A DNA stretch of 64,000 bases from Vibrio campbellii CAIM 519 = NBRC 15631 = ATCC 25920 (lineage in GTDB: Bacteria > Pseudomonadota > Gammaproteobacteria > Enterobacterales > Vibrionaceae): the NCBI RefSeq assembly GCF_002163755.1, contig NZ_CP015863.1, positions 1,054,001 through 1,118,000 of the forward strand, in the 5' to 3' direction. Position numbers and translations under genes: made by a program. The notes beneath the pieces are model-generated. The model saw only the letters and a list, made by a program, of their open reading frames with translations. It searched no databases and was not told the origin of the DNA. Numbering within the stretch: position 1 is the first letter of the stretch; each line of letters opens with the position of its first letter. Positions 32,513-41,579 of the stretch are shown here, piece after piece.

Positions 32513-33964
32513 ATGTCTACGCAAGACGCGAAGTTTGTCCAAGGTTCTACGATGCGCCACATTCTGGTGATGTCTGGAGCCGGTTCCGTTGGTTTGATGG
32601 CTCTGTTTGTCGTCGATTTACTCGATATGCTCTTCATCAGTATGCTGGGGCAGGTGGAGCTCGCGGCTGCCGTCGGCTTTGCAGGAACGTTGATCTTCTT
32701 TTCCACTTCAGCCTCTATCGGCACGTCGATTGCCATGGGCGCCCTGGTATCTAAAGCGATTGGCGCAAAGGACTTTGAACGCGCTAGTCTGACCAGTGGC
32801 AGTATCATGTTGGTTGCTTTTATGATCAGCTTGGTCATCACCATTGGTATGTACATTCATATCCCAGAGCTATTAGCCGCCATCGGTGCTGAGGGTGTTG
32901 CTGCTGAGCGTGCTAAAGCGTATCTCAACATTCTACTGCCAAGTGCGCCGATTCTGGCATTGGGTATGTCGGCAGGTGCCGGTTTGCGAGCCGCGGGTGA
33001 TGCAAAGCGCTCTATGTGGGCAACTTTAGCTGGTGGTATTGTTAACGCGATTCTCGATCCACTGTTTATCTTTGTCTTTAAATGGAACGTAGAAGGGGCT
33101 GCAGCGGCTTCTGTGATCGCTCGTTTCACAGTATTGGCTTTCTCCCTTTATCCGCTGATTAACGTGCACAAATTGGTGTCTCTTCCAGACTTCGATATCT
33201 TCAGAAATAATCTCAAACCTATCTTGGCGATCGCGATACCGGCTATTATCACCAACACTGCCACACCAATTGGTAATGCGATTGTGACCACACACATTGC
33301 ACAATTTGGTGAAGATTTTGTGGCAGGTTTTGCCGTGATAGGGCGTTTAACGCCAGTGTGCTTTGCTGTTATTTTTGCGCTTTCTGGCGCGGTTGGCCCG
33401 ATCATTGGGCAGAACTTTGGTGCAGAGCGTATGGATCGTGTGAAGCGCACTCTGAGCGACTCTTTACTGGTGACTACGATTTACACCCTAGGTGTCTGTG
33501 CTCTGCTTTATGTGCTGCAAGATTACATCGTAGCGATGTTTAGCCTAACGGGGGACGCCGCGATTATTGTTATCGCATTTTGCACCTATGTTGCCATTAC
33601 GTTTGTCTTCAATGGGACTTTGTTTGTCGCCAACACTTCTTTCAATAATCTCGGTAAACCGCTTTATTCCACGGCGTTGAATTTGGGTAAAGCAACAATT
33701 GGTACTCTGCCTTTTGTTTACTTTGGATCGCAATGGTATGGCGCGCTTGGTGTGTTATATGGGCAAGCAGTGGGTACGATAGTGTTTGGGTTGCTGGCGT
33801 TAGTGGTGCTGAACAAACACATTAAAGATCTGATGCAAAACTTCGGAGAAGAAGACATTGAAGACGATCCTGCGATCACTTGCGTCAATACTCAGCCTTT
33901 TTGTTCCCATGATGCGGTGTTGATAGATGAGGTAGCGACCGCTTTGGAAGATGAGAAAGCATAA
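32513..33964 (+). CDS. MATE-family multidrug exporter
   Basis: A 483-residue inner-membrane transporter with 12 predicted helices in two halves, typical of the MATE family (for example VVDLLDMLFISMLGQVELAAAVGF near the start and SGAVGPIIGQNFGAERMDRV in the second half). It extrudes cationic drugs in exchange for Na+ or H+. The start is ATG 32513 with GAGGAAG upstream; an in-frame TTG at 32495 lies within the terminator T run and is unlikely. The C-terminal tail is acidic and unusually long. The MATE subtype (VmrA, NorM or another) is not decided. Confidence 0.92.
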   Translation: MSTQDAKFVQGSTMRHILVMSGAGSVGLMALFVVDLLDMLFISMLGQVELAAAVGFAGTLIFFSTSASIGTSIAMGALVSKAIGAKDFERASLTSGSIMLVAFMISLVITIGMYIHIPELLAAIGAEGVAAERAKAYLNILLPSAPILALGMSAGAGLRAAGDAKRSMWATLAGGIVNAILDPLFIFVFKWNVEGAAAASVIARFTVLAFSLYPLINVHKLVSLPDFDIFRNNLKPILAIAIPAIITNTATPIGNAIVTTHIAQFGEDFVAGFAVIGRLTPVCFAVIFALSGAVGPIIGQNFGAERMDRVKRTLSDSLLVTTIYTLGVCALLYVLQDYIVAMFSLTGDAAIIVIAFCTYVAITFVFNGTLFVANTSFNNLGKPLYSTALNLGKATIGTLPFVYFGSQWYGALGVLYGQAVGTIVFGLLALVVLNKHIKDLMQNFGEEDIEDDPAITCVNTQPFCSHDAVLIDEVATALEDEKA

Positions 33965-33990
33965 ATTTCGTGAAATGCACATAAATACAC

Positions 33991-34022
33991 TTGACCTTGG
34001 AGTTAGCTCTAAGGTTTATTCT
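33991..34022 (+). promoter_or_regulatory. MerR/ZntR-type promoter of zntA
   Basis: A -35 box TTGACC (33991-33996) and a -10 box TATTCT (34017-34022) are separated by an over-long 20-base spacer filled by an inverted repeat, ACCTTGGAGTT with AGCTCTAAGGT (33994-34015). This is the signature of promoters twisted open by MerR-family metal sensors such as ZntR or CadR. It lies 43 bases before the zntA start. Confidence 0.82.
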
Positions 34023-34064
34023 TATTAATAAATAGAGACTTATCACCAATAAGGAAAGTGAATT

Positions 34065-36371
34065 ATGTGTACGAAACATCAAGGTTGCCAAACAGGCAAA
34101 GTCAAATCTGCGGTGGCGCTAGGAGCAAACGATTCTTGCTGCGCACCAGCAAAGCCAACGCTTAATATTACGCAAGCAACCGTCGTAACTTCGGAAGATT
34201 CTTGCTGCAGTGGCGGAAGCTGTAGCTCGGATTCTGTTGAAGACGAAGGCCCTGCCGAACCCCTTGAATCCTCCATTCGCCATAGCTGGTTAGTATCAGG
34301 TATGGATTGTCCTGCTTGTGCTCAAAAACTTGAAAAGGCTATTTCTTCTATTGAGGGGGTTACGAACGCCAAAGTCTTATTCGCGACTGAAAAACTGGTC
34401 GTGGAGTTGGATAACCGTGCACTTGCGCCTGTCATCGAGCAAGTTTCTCAACAAACCGGTTTCCCATTGGCTTCGACAGATGCACCCAAACCAAAAGCAG
34501 AGAAAAAGGGTTGGTTGGGCGTTATCAAAGACAATGTTCAAATCCTATCCATTGCAGGTGCGATGGCGTTTGCTGGCATCATTTCTGACTTCAATCCAAC
34601 GCTGAGTAATTGGCTATTTACTTTAACCTGTTTGCTCGGCTTATACCCGGTTGCGATGAAAGCGGTCAAGTTGGCTCGTACTGGTACGCCATTTGCGATT
34701 GAAACATTAATGAGTGTGGCGGCGTTAGGTGCGCTTTACCTCGGTGAAACCGCTGAAGCGGCGATGGTGCTATTGCTTTTCCTTATTGGTGAAAAGTTAG
34801 AAGCATATGCATCATCTCGTGCTCGTAGCGGTGTTCAAGCTTTGATGGATCTTGTTCCAGAGAATACAACGCTGATTGTAGATGGTGAACGTCAAGAAGT
34901 GCCTGCGTCACAGCTACAACCGGGTGATGTGATTGAAGTTGCGCCTGGCGGTCGTATGCCAGCTGATGGTTTGCTGATGACTCAAGCGGCAAGCTTTGAT
35001 GAAAGTGCATTAACGGGCGAGTCCGTTCCCGTAGAGCATAACGAAGGCGGCAAAATCATGGCGGGTGCTGTGGTTGTCGATAAAGTCGTTCAAGTCAAAG
35101 TGACGTCTCGCCAAGGTGAGAACGCGATTGACCGTATACTACATTTGATTGAAGAAGCAGAATCACGCAAAGCACCACTTGAACGTTTCCTCGATAAGTT
35201 CAGCCGTTGGTACACACCGTTGATGATGCTTGTTTCTCTATTAGTCATCATTACACCACCATTGTTGTTTGCTCAACCTTGGGAAACGTGGGTATACCGT
35301 GGTTTAGCATTGCTGTTGATTGCATGTCCATGTGCTTTGGTTATCTCTACGCCAGCGGCGATCACTTCTGGCTTGGCAGCGGCAGCAAAACGAGGCGCAC
35401 TGATCAAAGGTGGTGCTGCGCTTGAGCTATTGGGTCGTGTTGAATCGGTCGCTTTCGACAAAACGGGTACGTTGACACAAGGTAAACCACAAGTGACTGA
35501 TGTGGTGCCGTTTGATGTGACTGAAGAGCAATTGCTTCGCCTGACGGCGTCGATTGAAATTGGCTCAAGCCACCCGCTAGCAATTTCTTTGGTGAACAAA
35601 GCGCAAGAACAAAGCATCAACATTCCTGAAGCTGCAGACAAAACCGCACAGGTTGGTTCTGGTGTGACAGGCCTTGTTGAAGGCAAACTGGTTCAGGTGA
35701 TTGCACCATCGAAAGCTGACTTCCCAATCTCACAAAAGGTAGAGCAGCAAGTCTTGGCGTTGGAAGGGCAGGGTAAAACCGTGGTTATCGCACGCCATGA
35801 TCACGAAGTGATAGGTTTGATTGCTTGGCAGGACACGCTTCGTCAAGATGCTCAACAAGCCGTTGCTGCATTGAAGAAACTGGGTATTTCATCTGTGATG
35901 CTAACAGGTGACAACCCTCGCTGTGCTGAAGCAATTGCGAACCAAATTGGCCTTGATTACAAAGCAAGTTTGCTACCAGCAGACAAAGTGCATTATGTAG
36001 AAGAGATTTCAGCGCAGCGTACCGTTGCGATGGTAGGCGATGGTATTAACGACGCACCAGCGATGAAGGCTTCAAGCATTGGCATTGCGATGGGCGGTGG
36101 TACTGACGTTGCACTCGAAACGGCTGATGCCGCGCTGACTCACAACCGTTTGATCGAACTCGCTGGTATGATTGAACTATCACGTGCGACGCTGAATAAC
36201 ATTCGTCAGAATGTGGCGTTAGCATTAGGCCTAAAAGGTGTGTTCTTAGTAACAAGCTTACTGGGTATTACCGGTTTATGGGTTGCCGTTCTTGCCGATA
36301 GTGGTGCTACGGCACTGGTCACACTGAATGCACTGCGTCTGCTTCGCTTCGAACCAAAACAAGTGAAGTAG
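34065..36371 (+). CDS. zntA: Zinc/cadmium/lead-exporting P1B-type ATPase
   Basis: A 768-residue heavy-metal ATPase. The N-terminal 65 residues carry several CC motifs (SCCAP, SCCSGGSC) ahead of one HMA domain with GMDCPAC near 78-84. The membrane metal site is CPCAL near 421-425, the phosphorylation motif DKTGTLT near 464-470, and the hinge MVGDGINDAPA near 655-665. Eight membrane helices are expected. It exports Zn2+, Cd2+ or Pb2+ from the cytosol. The MerR-type promoter upstream fits metal induction. The cysteine-rich front extension is longer than in E. coli ZntA. Confidence 0.95.
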   Translation: MCTKHQGCQTGKVKSAVALGANDSCCAPAKPTLNITQATVVTSEDSCCSGGSCSSDSVEDEGPAEPLESSIRHSWLVSGMDCPACAQKLEKAISSIEGVTNAKVLFATEKLVVELDNRALAPVIEQVSQQTGFPLASTDAPKPKAEKKGWLGVIKDNVQILSIAGAMAFAGIISDFNPTLSNWLFTLTCLLGLYPVAMKAVKLARTGTPFAIETLMSVAALGALYLGETAEAAMVLLLFLIGEKLEAYASSRARSGVQALMDLVPENTTLIVDGERQEVPASQLQPGDVIEVAPGGRMPADGLLMTQAASFDESALTGESVPVEHNEGGKIMAGAVVVDKVVQVKVTSRQGENAIDRILHLIEEAESRKAPLERFLDKFSRWYTPLMMLVSLLVIITPPLLFAQPWETWVYRGLALLLIACPCALVISTPAAITSGLAAAAKRGALIKGGAALELLGRVESVAFDKTGTLTQGKPQVTDVVPFDVTEEQLLRLTASIEIGSSHPLAISLVNKAQEQSINIPEAADKTAQVGSGVTGLVEGKLVQVIAPSKADFPISQKVEQQVLALEGQGKTVVIARHDHEVIGLIAWQDTLRQDAQQAVAALKKLGISSVMLTGDNPRCAEAIANQIGLDYKASLLPADKVHYVEEISAQRTVAMVGDGINDAPAMKASSIGIAMGGGTDVALETADAALTHNRLIELAGMIELSRATLNNIRQNVALALGLKGVFLVTSLLGITGLWVAVLADSGATALVTLNALRLLRFEPKQVK

Positions 36372-36408
36372 TATCAACCTTTCGTATATCTTTGAATGTT
36401 GAATAAAT

Positions 36409-36438
36409 AGCCCGAGGTCATCGTACCTTGGGCTTTTT
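36409..36438 (+). terminator. Intrinsic terminator of zntA
   Basis: AGCCCGAGGT and ACCTTGGGCT (one G-U pair) close a short loop and run into TTTTT. Confidence 0.85.
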
Positions 36439-36580
36439 CTGTCCTGAAGGTGGAGATAACAAAGGTGAATGATTCGTTCGGTAAATCACTCATTGGTATG
36501 CAACGAAATGATCTTATGGCTCCAAAAGTGTGATCAAAACCGTTTTTATTTGAAAGTGTAGATTTATTGCATCGTTTCAT

Positions 36581-36596
36581 TGTGACTGTGATCACT
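36581..36596. promoter_or_regulatory. CRP site upstream of udp
   Basis: TGTGACTGTGATCACT fits the CRP consensus TGTGA-N6-TCACA at nine of ten defined positions. It lies 96 bases before the udp start. In enteric bacteria udp is activated by cAMP-CRP and repressed by CytR, so the site makes sense here. Confidence 0.7.
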
Positions 36597-36691
36597 CAAT
36601 GTTAGTGAAAGGTTCGCTACAGTGCATCTGTACCCAACAACTTATTAATGAGCTTATTGTTTACAAAATAAGCCACAACAAGGAGCGACTT

Positions 36692-37450
36692 ATGTCTCAA
36701 GCTGTATTCCATTTAGGTGTTACTGAAGCGGATCTTAATGGTGCTACTCTAGCAATCATTCCAGGCGATCCAGCACGCGTACAAAAAATCGCTGAAGAAA
36801 TGGAAAACCCAGTATTTCTAGCAAGTCACCGTGAATACACGCTATACCGTGCAGAGCTGGACGGTAAACCTGTTGTGGTTTGTTCTACTGGTATCGGTGG
36901 CCCATCTACTTCTATCGCAGTAGAAGAGTTAGCGCAGCTTGGCGTTCGCACTTTCCTACGTGTAGGTACTACTGGTGCAATCCAACCACACGTAAACGTG
37001 GGTGACATGATCGTTACTACAGGTTCTGTTCGTCTAGACGGCGCGAGCCTACACTTTGCTCCAATGGAGTTCCCAGCAGTTGCAGATTTTGAAATCGCAA
37101 CAGCAATGAAGGCAGCGGTTGAAGAGTCTGGTGCAACAGTTCATATGGGTGTGACTGCTTCAAGTGACACTTTCTACCCAGGTCAAGAGCGTTACGACAC
37201 TTTCTCTGGCCGTGTTGTTAAGCGTTTCCAAGGTTCTATGCAAGAGTGGCAAGACATGGGCGTTCTGAACTTCGAAATGGAGTCAGCAACACTGCTAACT
37301 ATGTGTGCAAGCTCAGGCCTGAAAGCAGGTTGTGTGGCGGGTGTAATCATCAACCGTACACAAAAAGAGATTCCAGATCATTCAACGCTGAAAGAAACGG
37401 AAGCTCGCTCAATTAAAGTTGTAGTAGAAGCAGCGCGTAAGATGCTTTAA
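36692..37450 (+). CDS. udp: Uridine phosphorylase
   Basis: A 252-residue nucleoside phosphorylase of the NP-I family. It splits uridine with phosphate into uracil and ribose 1-phosphate. GDPARVQKIA near 26-35 binds phosphate, GTTGAIQPHVNVGD lies near 93-106 and the substrate motif NFEMESATL near 192-200. The ATG at 36692 has AAGGAGCGA upstream; the 31 codons in frame before it overlap the CRP site region and are not coding. It stands alone with a strong terminator. The length agrees with E. coli Udp (253). Confidence 0.96.
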   Translation: MSQAVFHLGVTEADLNGATLAIIPGDPARVQKIAEEMENPVFLASHREYTLYRAELDGKPVVVCSTGIGGPSTSIAVEELAQLGVRTFLRVGTTGAIQPHVNVGDMIVTTGSVRLDGASLHFAPMEFPAVADFEIATAMKAAVEESGATVHMGVTASSDTFYPGQERYDTFSGRVVKRFQGSMQEWQDMGVLNFEMESATLLTMCASSGLKAGCVAGVIINRTQKEIPDHSTLKETEARSIKVVVEAARKML

Positions 37451-37483
37451 GCACAACATTTAGTTGGCATTTAAACAAACGGG

Positions 37484-37513
37484 AAAAGCCAGAGGTTCGC
37501 CTCTGGCTTTTTC
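37484..37513 (+). terminator. Intrinsic terminator of udp
   Basis: AAAAGCCAGAGG and CCTCTGGCTTTT are perfect 12-base arms around TTCG, followed by T residues. Confidence 0.92.
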
Positions 37514-37560
37514 TATCTGGCAGTGTTGCCGGAGTATTCAAACAACAAATCTGCCGCAAT

Positions 37561-37588
37561 AAAAAAGCAGCTCGAGGCTGCTTTTTTT
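37561..37588 (-). terminator. Intrinsic terminator of the CARF gene
   Basis: GCAGC/GCTGC arms extended by AAAAAA and TTTTTTT around TCGAG. It is usable in both directions and ends the minus-strand CARF gene. Confidence 0.85.
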
Positions 37589-37604
37589 GATCGGATGTTA
37601 ATGA

Positions 37605-38765
37605 TTAGATTTCGTCAGAACCGCCAGCGGCTTTAAACCATGCGGTTAGGTGCGTTTTGAGATCTTTCAGCTCATCAGGGCCGATCAATGCTAAACCTAA
37701 GTCCTCTGCACGAGTGATGTCGTTGTGACGCAGTGGGCGGAAGCTAACTAGCATCGCTCGCGCTTGCAGGCCACCTAATAAGTCACGTAACGATTCCAGC
37801 TTGTACAGGGTGTCATCGCCATCATCACGCATGCCTTTCGTCTTACATTCAATGATGTGAAGCTTGTTGTTTACCACCGTTGCTACGTCAAGTTCATTGC
37901 GCACTTCGCTTTCACCGAGTTTGCGGTAAACCTGCACATTCAACGAACGGTCTTGGATCGTCGGCATGGTGTCTTGGATTTGTTTCACTGTGCTGTGCAC
38001 CAGCGTTTCTAGCCATTCACCGTTAGAGAAACGACGAGCATCTTCGTCAGCGAAGGTTAGAACACCGTTTTCGTAAGTGGCGATTTGCGCTTCAACCAAA
38101 TCGGTCAGTAGCATGTTCAGCTCACGGTAGCCTTGTTGCTTCTCAGAAAGCTCCACATCCAGCTTTTGTTCTTTACGACAAGTAGTTGCAAGGTAGTTCA
38201 GTGTTGCAAGGCCAGGGCCAAGCTCCAGCGCGTTAGATGCCCAGCGTTCACCCAGTTCGTAAAGCTTTTGATCGAGTTGAGGTGGAAGGTCTACGTGGTG
38301 GAATTCACCGCGCGCACCGAAAATAGTGAGGTAATCAGAAATCGTAATGTGGTCTTCCACTTGCGTGTCTTCTTTGCCATCTGGGTAAAGCCAGCACAGT
38401 TTGTCGCTGTTTGGTTCTACTACGAAGATTGGCCAGCGGTACGTACGGAAGACTTCGTACACGGAAAGCAGTCGGTGACGGAGGCCACAGCTTGCATTGA
38501 GTTTTACTTCTTCACCTCGGTCATGGAGGTCTTTTGCCAATTGATGGACAGATTGTTTGATCAGAGAAGTGTTTACTGCAGAAGGAATTTCAAAGAATTC
38601 AGACGTAATTTCTCGCTGCTCTAATACTGCGCTCAGTCGCTCGTACATATCGGATTGGCTTTTGTCGCCGATGAAGACGATATGTGTACTTACAGTGCGA
38701 TTATCCAAAAGAGGAGTGACTAATCTCACTGGATCTTGGTCGATAATACCAACATGAACAGCCAT
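37605..38765 (-). CDS. CARF-DUF1887 protein, Card1/Can2-like nuclease
   Basis: A 386-residue protein of the DUF1887 family, whose structural prototype is V. cholerae VC1899. The N-terminal CARF domain (VGIIDQDPVRLVTPLLDN, later LNASCGLRHRLLS) would bind a cyclic oligoadenylate. A small middle winged helix follows. The C-terminal restriction-like nuclease has NELDVATVVNNKLHIIECKTK near 288-308, giving the D-(E-x-K) metal site. Card1-type enzymes nick DNA or RNA when a type III CRISPR system makes cyclic tetra-adenylate. No type III genes are in the window, so in this core location it is an orphan sensor or takes its signal from elsewhere. Confidence 0.88.
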   Translation of the reverse strand: MAVHVGIIDQDPVRLVTPLLDNRTVSTHIVFIGDKSQSDMYERLSAVLEQREITSEFFEIPSAVNTSLIKQSVHQLAKDLHDRGEEVKLNASCGLRHRLLSVYEVFRTYRWPIFVVEPNSDKLCWLYPDGKEDTQVEDHITISDYLTIFGARGEFHHVDLPPQLDQKLYELGERWASNALELGPGLATLNYLATTCRKEQKLDVELSEKQQGYRELNMLLTDLVEAQIATYENGVLTFADEDARRFSNGEWLETLVHSTVKQIQDTMPTIQDRSLNVQVYRKLGESEVRNELDVATVVNNKLHIIECKTKGMRDDGDDTLYKLESLRDLLGGLQARAMLVSFRPLRHNDITRAEDLGLALIGPDELKDLKTHLTAWFKAAGGSDEI

Positions 38766-38858
38766 AGGTTTTCCTTCTTATTTGGCTTGCTCGAAAAGAG
38801 AAAAGAAAAGGGATGAGCAGGCCATATAAACCATATGTAGACACAGCTCATAAAAAAC

Positions 38859-38888
38859 AAGGGCGACTTTAATAAAAAAGTCGCCCTT
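38859..38888. terminator. Intrinsic terminator of the MCP gene
   Basis: AAGGGCGACTTT and AAAGTCGCCCTT close a loop of about six A/T bases. It lies 43 bases behind the minus-strand chemoreceptor gene. Confidence 0.75.
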
Positions 38889-38931
38889 ATACAGTTGGTT
38901 GCAATTAATTTTCTAGTTTTTACATAAAACT

Positions 38932-40923
38932 TTATAGTTTAAATCGATGAACCAGTTCGTTTTGTTGATGTGCCAGTTGAGTTAAAGATTCACTGGTTTG
39001 CGCGATGCTGGACATCGCATGGTAGCTCTGGTCAGCAATGCTATTGATGTCTTCAATGCTGCGCGCAATATCCGCGGAAGTCTCGCTCTGCTCAGCCGCC
39101 GCTTGGGATATGTGGGTACTCATCTGACTGATTTCGATGATCAGCGCTTGGATTTCTTCCATTGAGCTGTTTGCCTCAGAGGCTTGCTCAACAGACATTT
39201 CCATATCACTCATACAACTTTGAATAACTTGGTTAGCAGACTGAGAACTGGATTGAAGGTTACTGATCATTGCTTCAATCTCAGTTGTCGATTGTGTGGT
39301 CTTGGAAGCCAGCACGCGAACTTCATCTGCCACTACCGCAAAACCGCGCCCCTGTTCACCAGCACGTGCCGCTTCGATCGCCGCATTCAGCGCAAGCAGG
39401 TTGGTTTGTTCGGCAATATTACGAATCACATCCAGAATCGAGCCGATTTGGCCACTCATTTTTTGTAGCTCAGAAACCGCAGAGACGGATTCGTTTAAGC
39501 GTGTCTCAAGCTGGTTGATGGTCGAGATGTTGCTGTTCATGACGTTACGGCCTTGATCTGAAGCCGTCTCAACACGCTGTACCATCTCTAACGAGCCTTG
39601 AGCACTTTGCGCGACTTCTTGCACTGAGTGAGACATCTCTGTCATTGCCGTGGCTACGTTTGCGGTTTGCTCACGCTGAGAGTTCAACTGAGCTTGTGCT
39701 TGAGAAGAAGTCTGCTCGTTCGTTGAGGCTGTAGACGCTAGGTTTTCTGATGCGTCGTTCAGCTTAACAAGGATGTTATGTAGGCTGTCTGCCAGCGTAT
39801 TGATATGGCCACTCACACGGCTGAATTCGTTGTTGTAACGAATATCAATGCGTTGCGTCATGTCGCCTTCTGTCAGACCTTCTAATGCCTTCAGAATACG
39901 AGTCAGTGGCTCACGAACACTATGAGCAATGTGGTAACCGATAGCCGTTGCAAACAACACCACAATGACGCCAATCACAATCGCTTTGGTAACGCCTGCT
40001 GAGTAGATGTCGCCTGCGTCTGCAAGAGATTCGTTCAGCTTATTGGTTGCGGTTGTAGTGAACTGCTCAAGAATCGACATGCTTGAGTCAACTTTGGTGG
40101 CAAGGTTAGCGATGTTGTTGTAAAGCGCCGCACGTGCCGATAGATAGTTATTGTGTTGGTCTAATACACCACCACGCATACCTACGTCACGGGTAAATTG
40201 TTCAACAGACTCGCCGAAGGCTTCTTTAAGTTCAGGAAGTTGAGTCACCAAACCGCGGAAAGCGTAATTCAGGTGCGTCACCGCCTTGCGGTTTTTTGCT
40301 ACGGCTTGCGTTACAAACTCAGGATTTGAGCTTGCCAGCGCATCTGACGTAATTACTTCTGCATCTTTCAGCTTAATAAAGTAGCTTTTCGCCATTACTT
40401 TAACTGAGATGCTGGATTGATCCGCCACGTATTCTTTTAGACCCACAGATAGCTCAGTATTGAGTTGTTGGAAGCGACGAGAAGATTTTTGCACTTCTTC
40501 TTGTGCAGCGAACATCGCTTCGTAGTTATCTATGGCTTCCTTTGCTTCGGTAAAGTAGCTCTGCTCAAGTTCTTTAAGCTGAGAAAAAGGTTCGGCAAGG
40601 GAAGGGTAGATTTGGCTTGCAACTTGAAGTTGGCTCAATGTTGCTTCGAAGCTTTGTTGAGATTTGGCAAATTCCTGACGCATCTGATCCATGCGTTGTT
40701 TATTCTCTGTGGTCAGGAAGTCTTTAAAAGATTTGTCGGCAGAAAGAAGCTCTACACTGGTTTGGTTAGATAAAGAGACAAGCGGCAGAGAAGACTTGGA
40801 TACAGTCTCAAACTTACCGTGAATATCATTCATGCCCCCCATCATAATGGCAATCGTGACTGCGAATAAGACGATGATCAGCGCAAAGCCTGCATACATC
40901 CTTTTAATTACTGAACCCCGCAT
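38932..40923 (-). CDS. Methyl-accepting chemotaxis protein
   Basis: A 663-residue chemoreceptor. A membrane segment at about 11-32 (FALIIVLFAVTIAIMMGGM) precedes a long helical periplasmic sensor, a second segment lies near 312-332 (AIVIGVIVVLFATAIGYHIA), then a HAMP domain and the signalling hairpin with EQTNLLALNAAIEAARAGEQ near 500. No CheR-tethering pentapeptide is visible at the C-terminus. It would report a ligand or energy state to CheA/CheW. The start is set at ATG 40923 because GAGAGGAAG lies 9 bases upstream; an ATG at 40956 is in frame without such a site. The ligand is unknown. Confidence 0.93.
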   Translation of the reverse strand: MRGSVIKRMYAGFALIIVLFAVTIAIMMGGMNDIHGKFETVSKSSLPLVSLSNQTSVELLSADKSFKDFLTTENKQRMDQMRQEFAKSQQSFEATLSQLQVASQIYPSLAEPFSQLKELEQSYFTEAKEAIDNYEAMFAAQEEVQKSSRRFQQLNTELSVGLKEYVADQSSISVKVMAKSYFIKLKDAEVITSDALASSNPEFVTQAVAKNRKAVTHLNYAFRGLVTQLPELKEAFGESVEQFTRDVGMRGGVLDQHNNYLSARAALYNNIANLATKVDSSMSILEQFTTTATNKLNESLADAGDIYSAGVTKAIVIGVIVVLFATAIGYHIAHSVREPLTRILKALEGLTEGDMTQRIDIRYNNEFSRVSGHINTLADSLHNILVKLNDASENLASTASTNEQTSSQAQAQLNSQREQTANVATAMTEMSHSVQEVAQSAQGSLEMVQRVETASDQGRNVMNSNISTINQLETRLNESVSAVSELQKMSGQIGSILDVIRNIAEQTNLLALNAAIEAARAGEQGRGFAVVADEVRVLASKTTQSTTEIEAMISNLQSSSQSANQVIQSCMSDMEMSVEQASEANSSMEEIQALIIEISQMSTHISQAAAEQSETSADIARSIEDINSIADQSYHAMSSIAQTSESLTQLAHQQNELVHRFKL

Positions 40924-41158
40924 AAGTGAGCTTCCTCTCCCAAAAATAGACAACATAAATTAGAATTGTCTTAAAAAAGTAACAAAATTCATCGGATTGT
41001 ATTGAGTTTGCGACGCACGTTTTATGACGCACACGACAAAAAAAGCTTCAACGTTACGACTTATATTGATATTGTTAAGTGAACACTGTTTTTTATTGAG
41101 CTCGCTTTTGGCTTAGCGCATACTAAATAGGTTACACACCTTATAAAATGGAGTACCC

Positions 41159-41509
41159 ATGGCGGAAGAAACCATCTTTAGCAAAATTATTCGCAAAGAA
41201 ATCCCAGCAGATGTCCTTTACCAAGATGATTTAGTAACGGCATTTCGTGATATCAATCCGCGTGCGCCAAGCCATATCCTTATCATTCCGAACAAACTGA
41301 TCCCGACAACCAATGACGTGGAAGTGGAAGATGAGGCAATGATGGGCCGTATGTTCACGGTTGCGAAGAAGCTCGCTAAAGAAGAAGGCATTGCAGAAGA
41401 CGGTTACCGTTTGATTGTAAACTGTAACTCACATGGCGGTCAGGAAGTCTATCATATTCATATGCACCTAGTGGGTGGTCGTCCTTTAGGCCCTATGGTA
41501 TTGAGTTAA
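41159..41509 (+). CDS. hinT: HIT-family purine nucleoside phosphoramidase
   Basis: A 116-residue HIT protein. The histidine triad HIHMHLVGG lies near 99-107, and DINPRAPSHILIIP near 30-43 is typical of HinT. It hydrolyses adenosine 5'-phosphoramidates in the cytosol. It opens the cluster hinT - lipoprotein - ycfL - lpoB - thiK - ycfP - ndh, nearly the E. coli order. A GGAG site lies 8 bases before the ATG. Confidence 0.95.
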   Translation: MAEETIFSKIIRKEIPADVLYQDDLVTAFRDINPRAPSHILIIPNKLIPTTNDVEVEDEAMMGRMFTVAKKLAKEEGIAEDGYRLIVNCNSHGGQEVYHIHMHLVGGRPLGPMVLS

Positions 41510-41579
41510 TCTTTTAGGAGTGGGTGAGGTGATTCATCCACTTCTTCCTTCCTTGAACAACACATTTGTGGAGATAAAT

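Noticed and set aside
36599..36691. N-terminal extension of uridine phosphorylase
   Set aside because: The 31 extra codons overlap the CRP site region, and AAGGAGCGA before the ATG at 36692 marks the true start.
38133..38624. A 163-codon plus-strand frame inside the CARF gene
   Set aside because: It is the antisense shadow of the CARF-DUF1887 gene, which has clear domain motifs on the minus strand.
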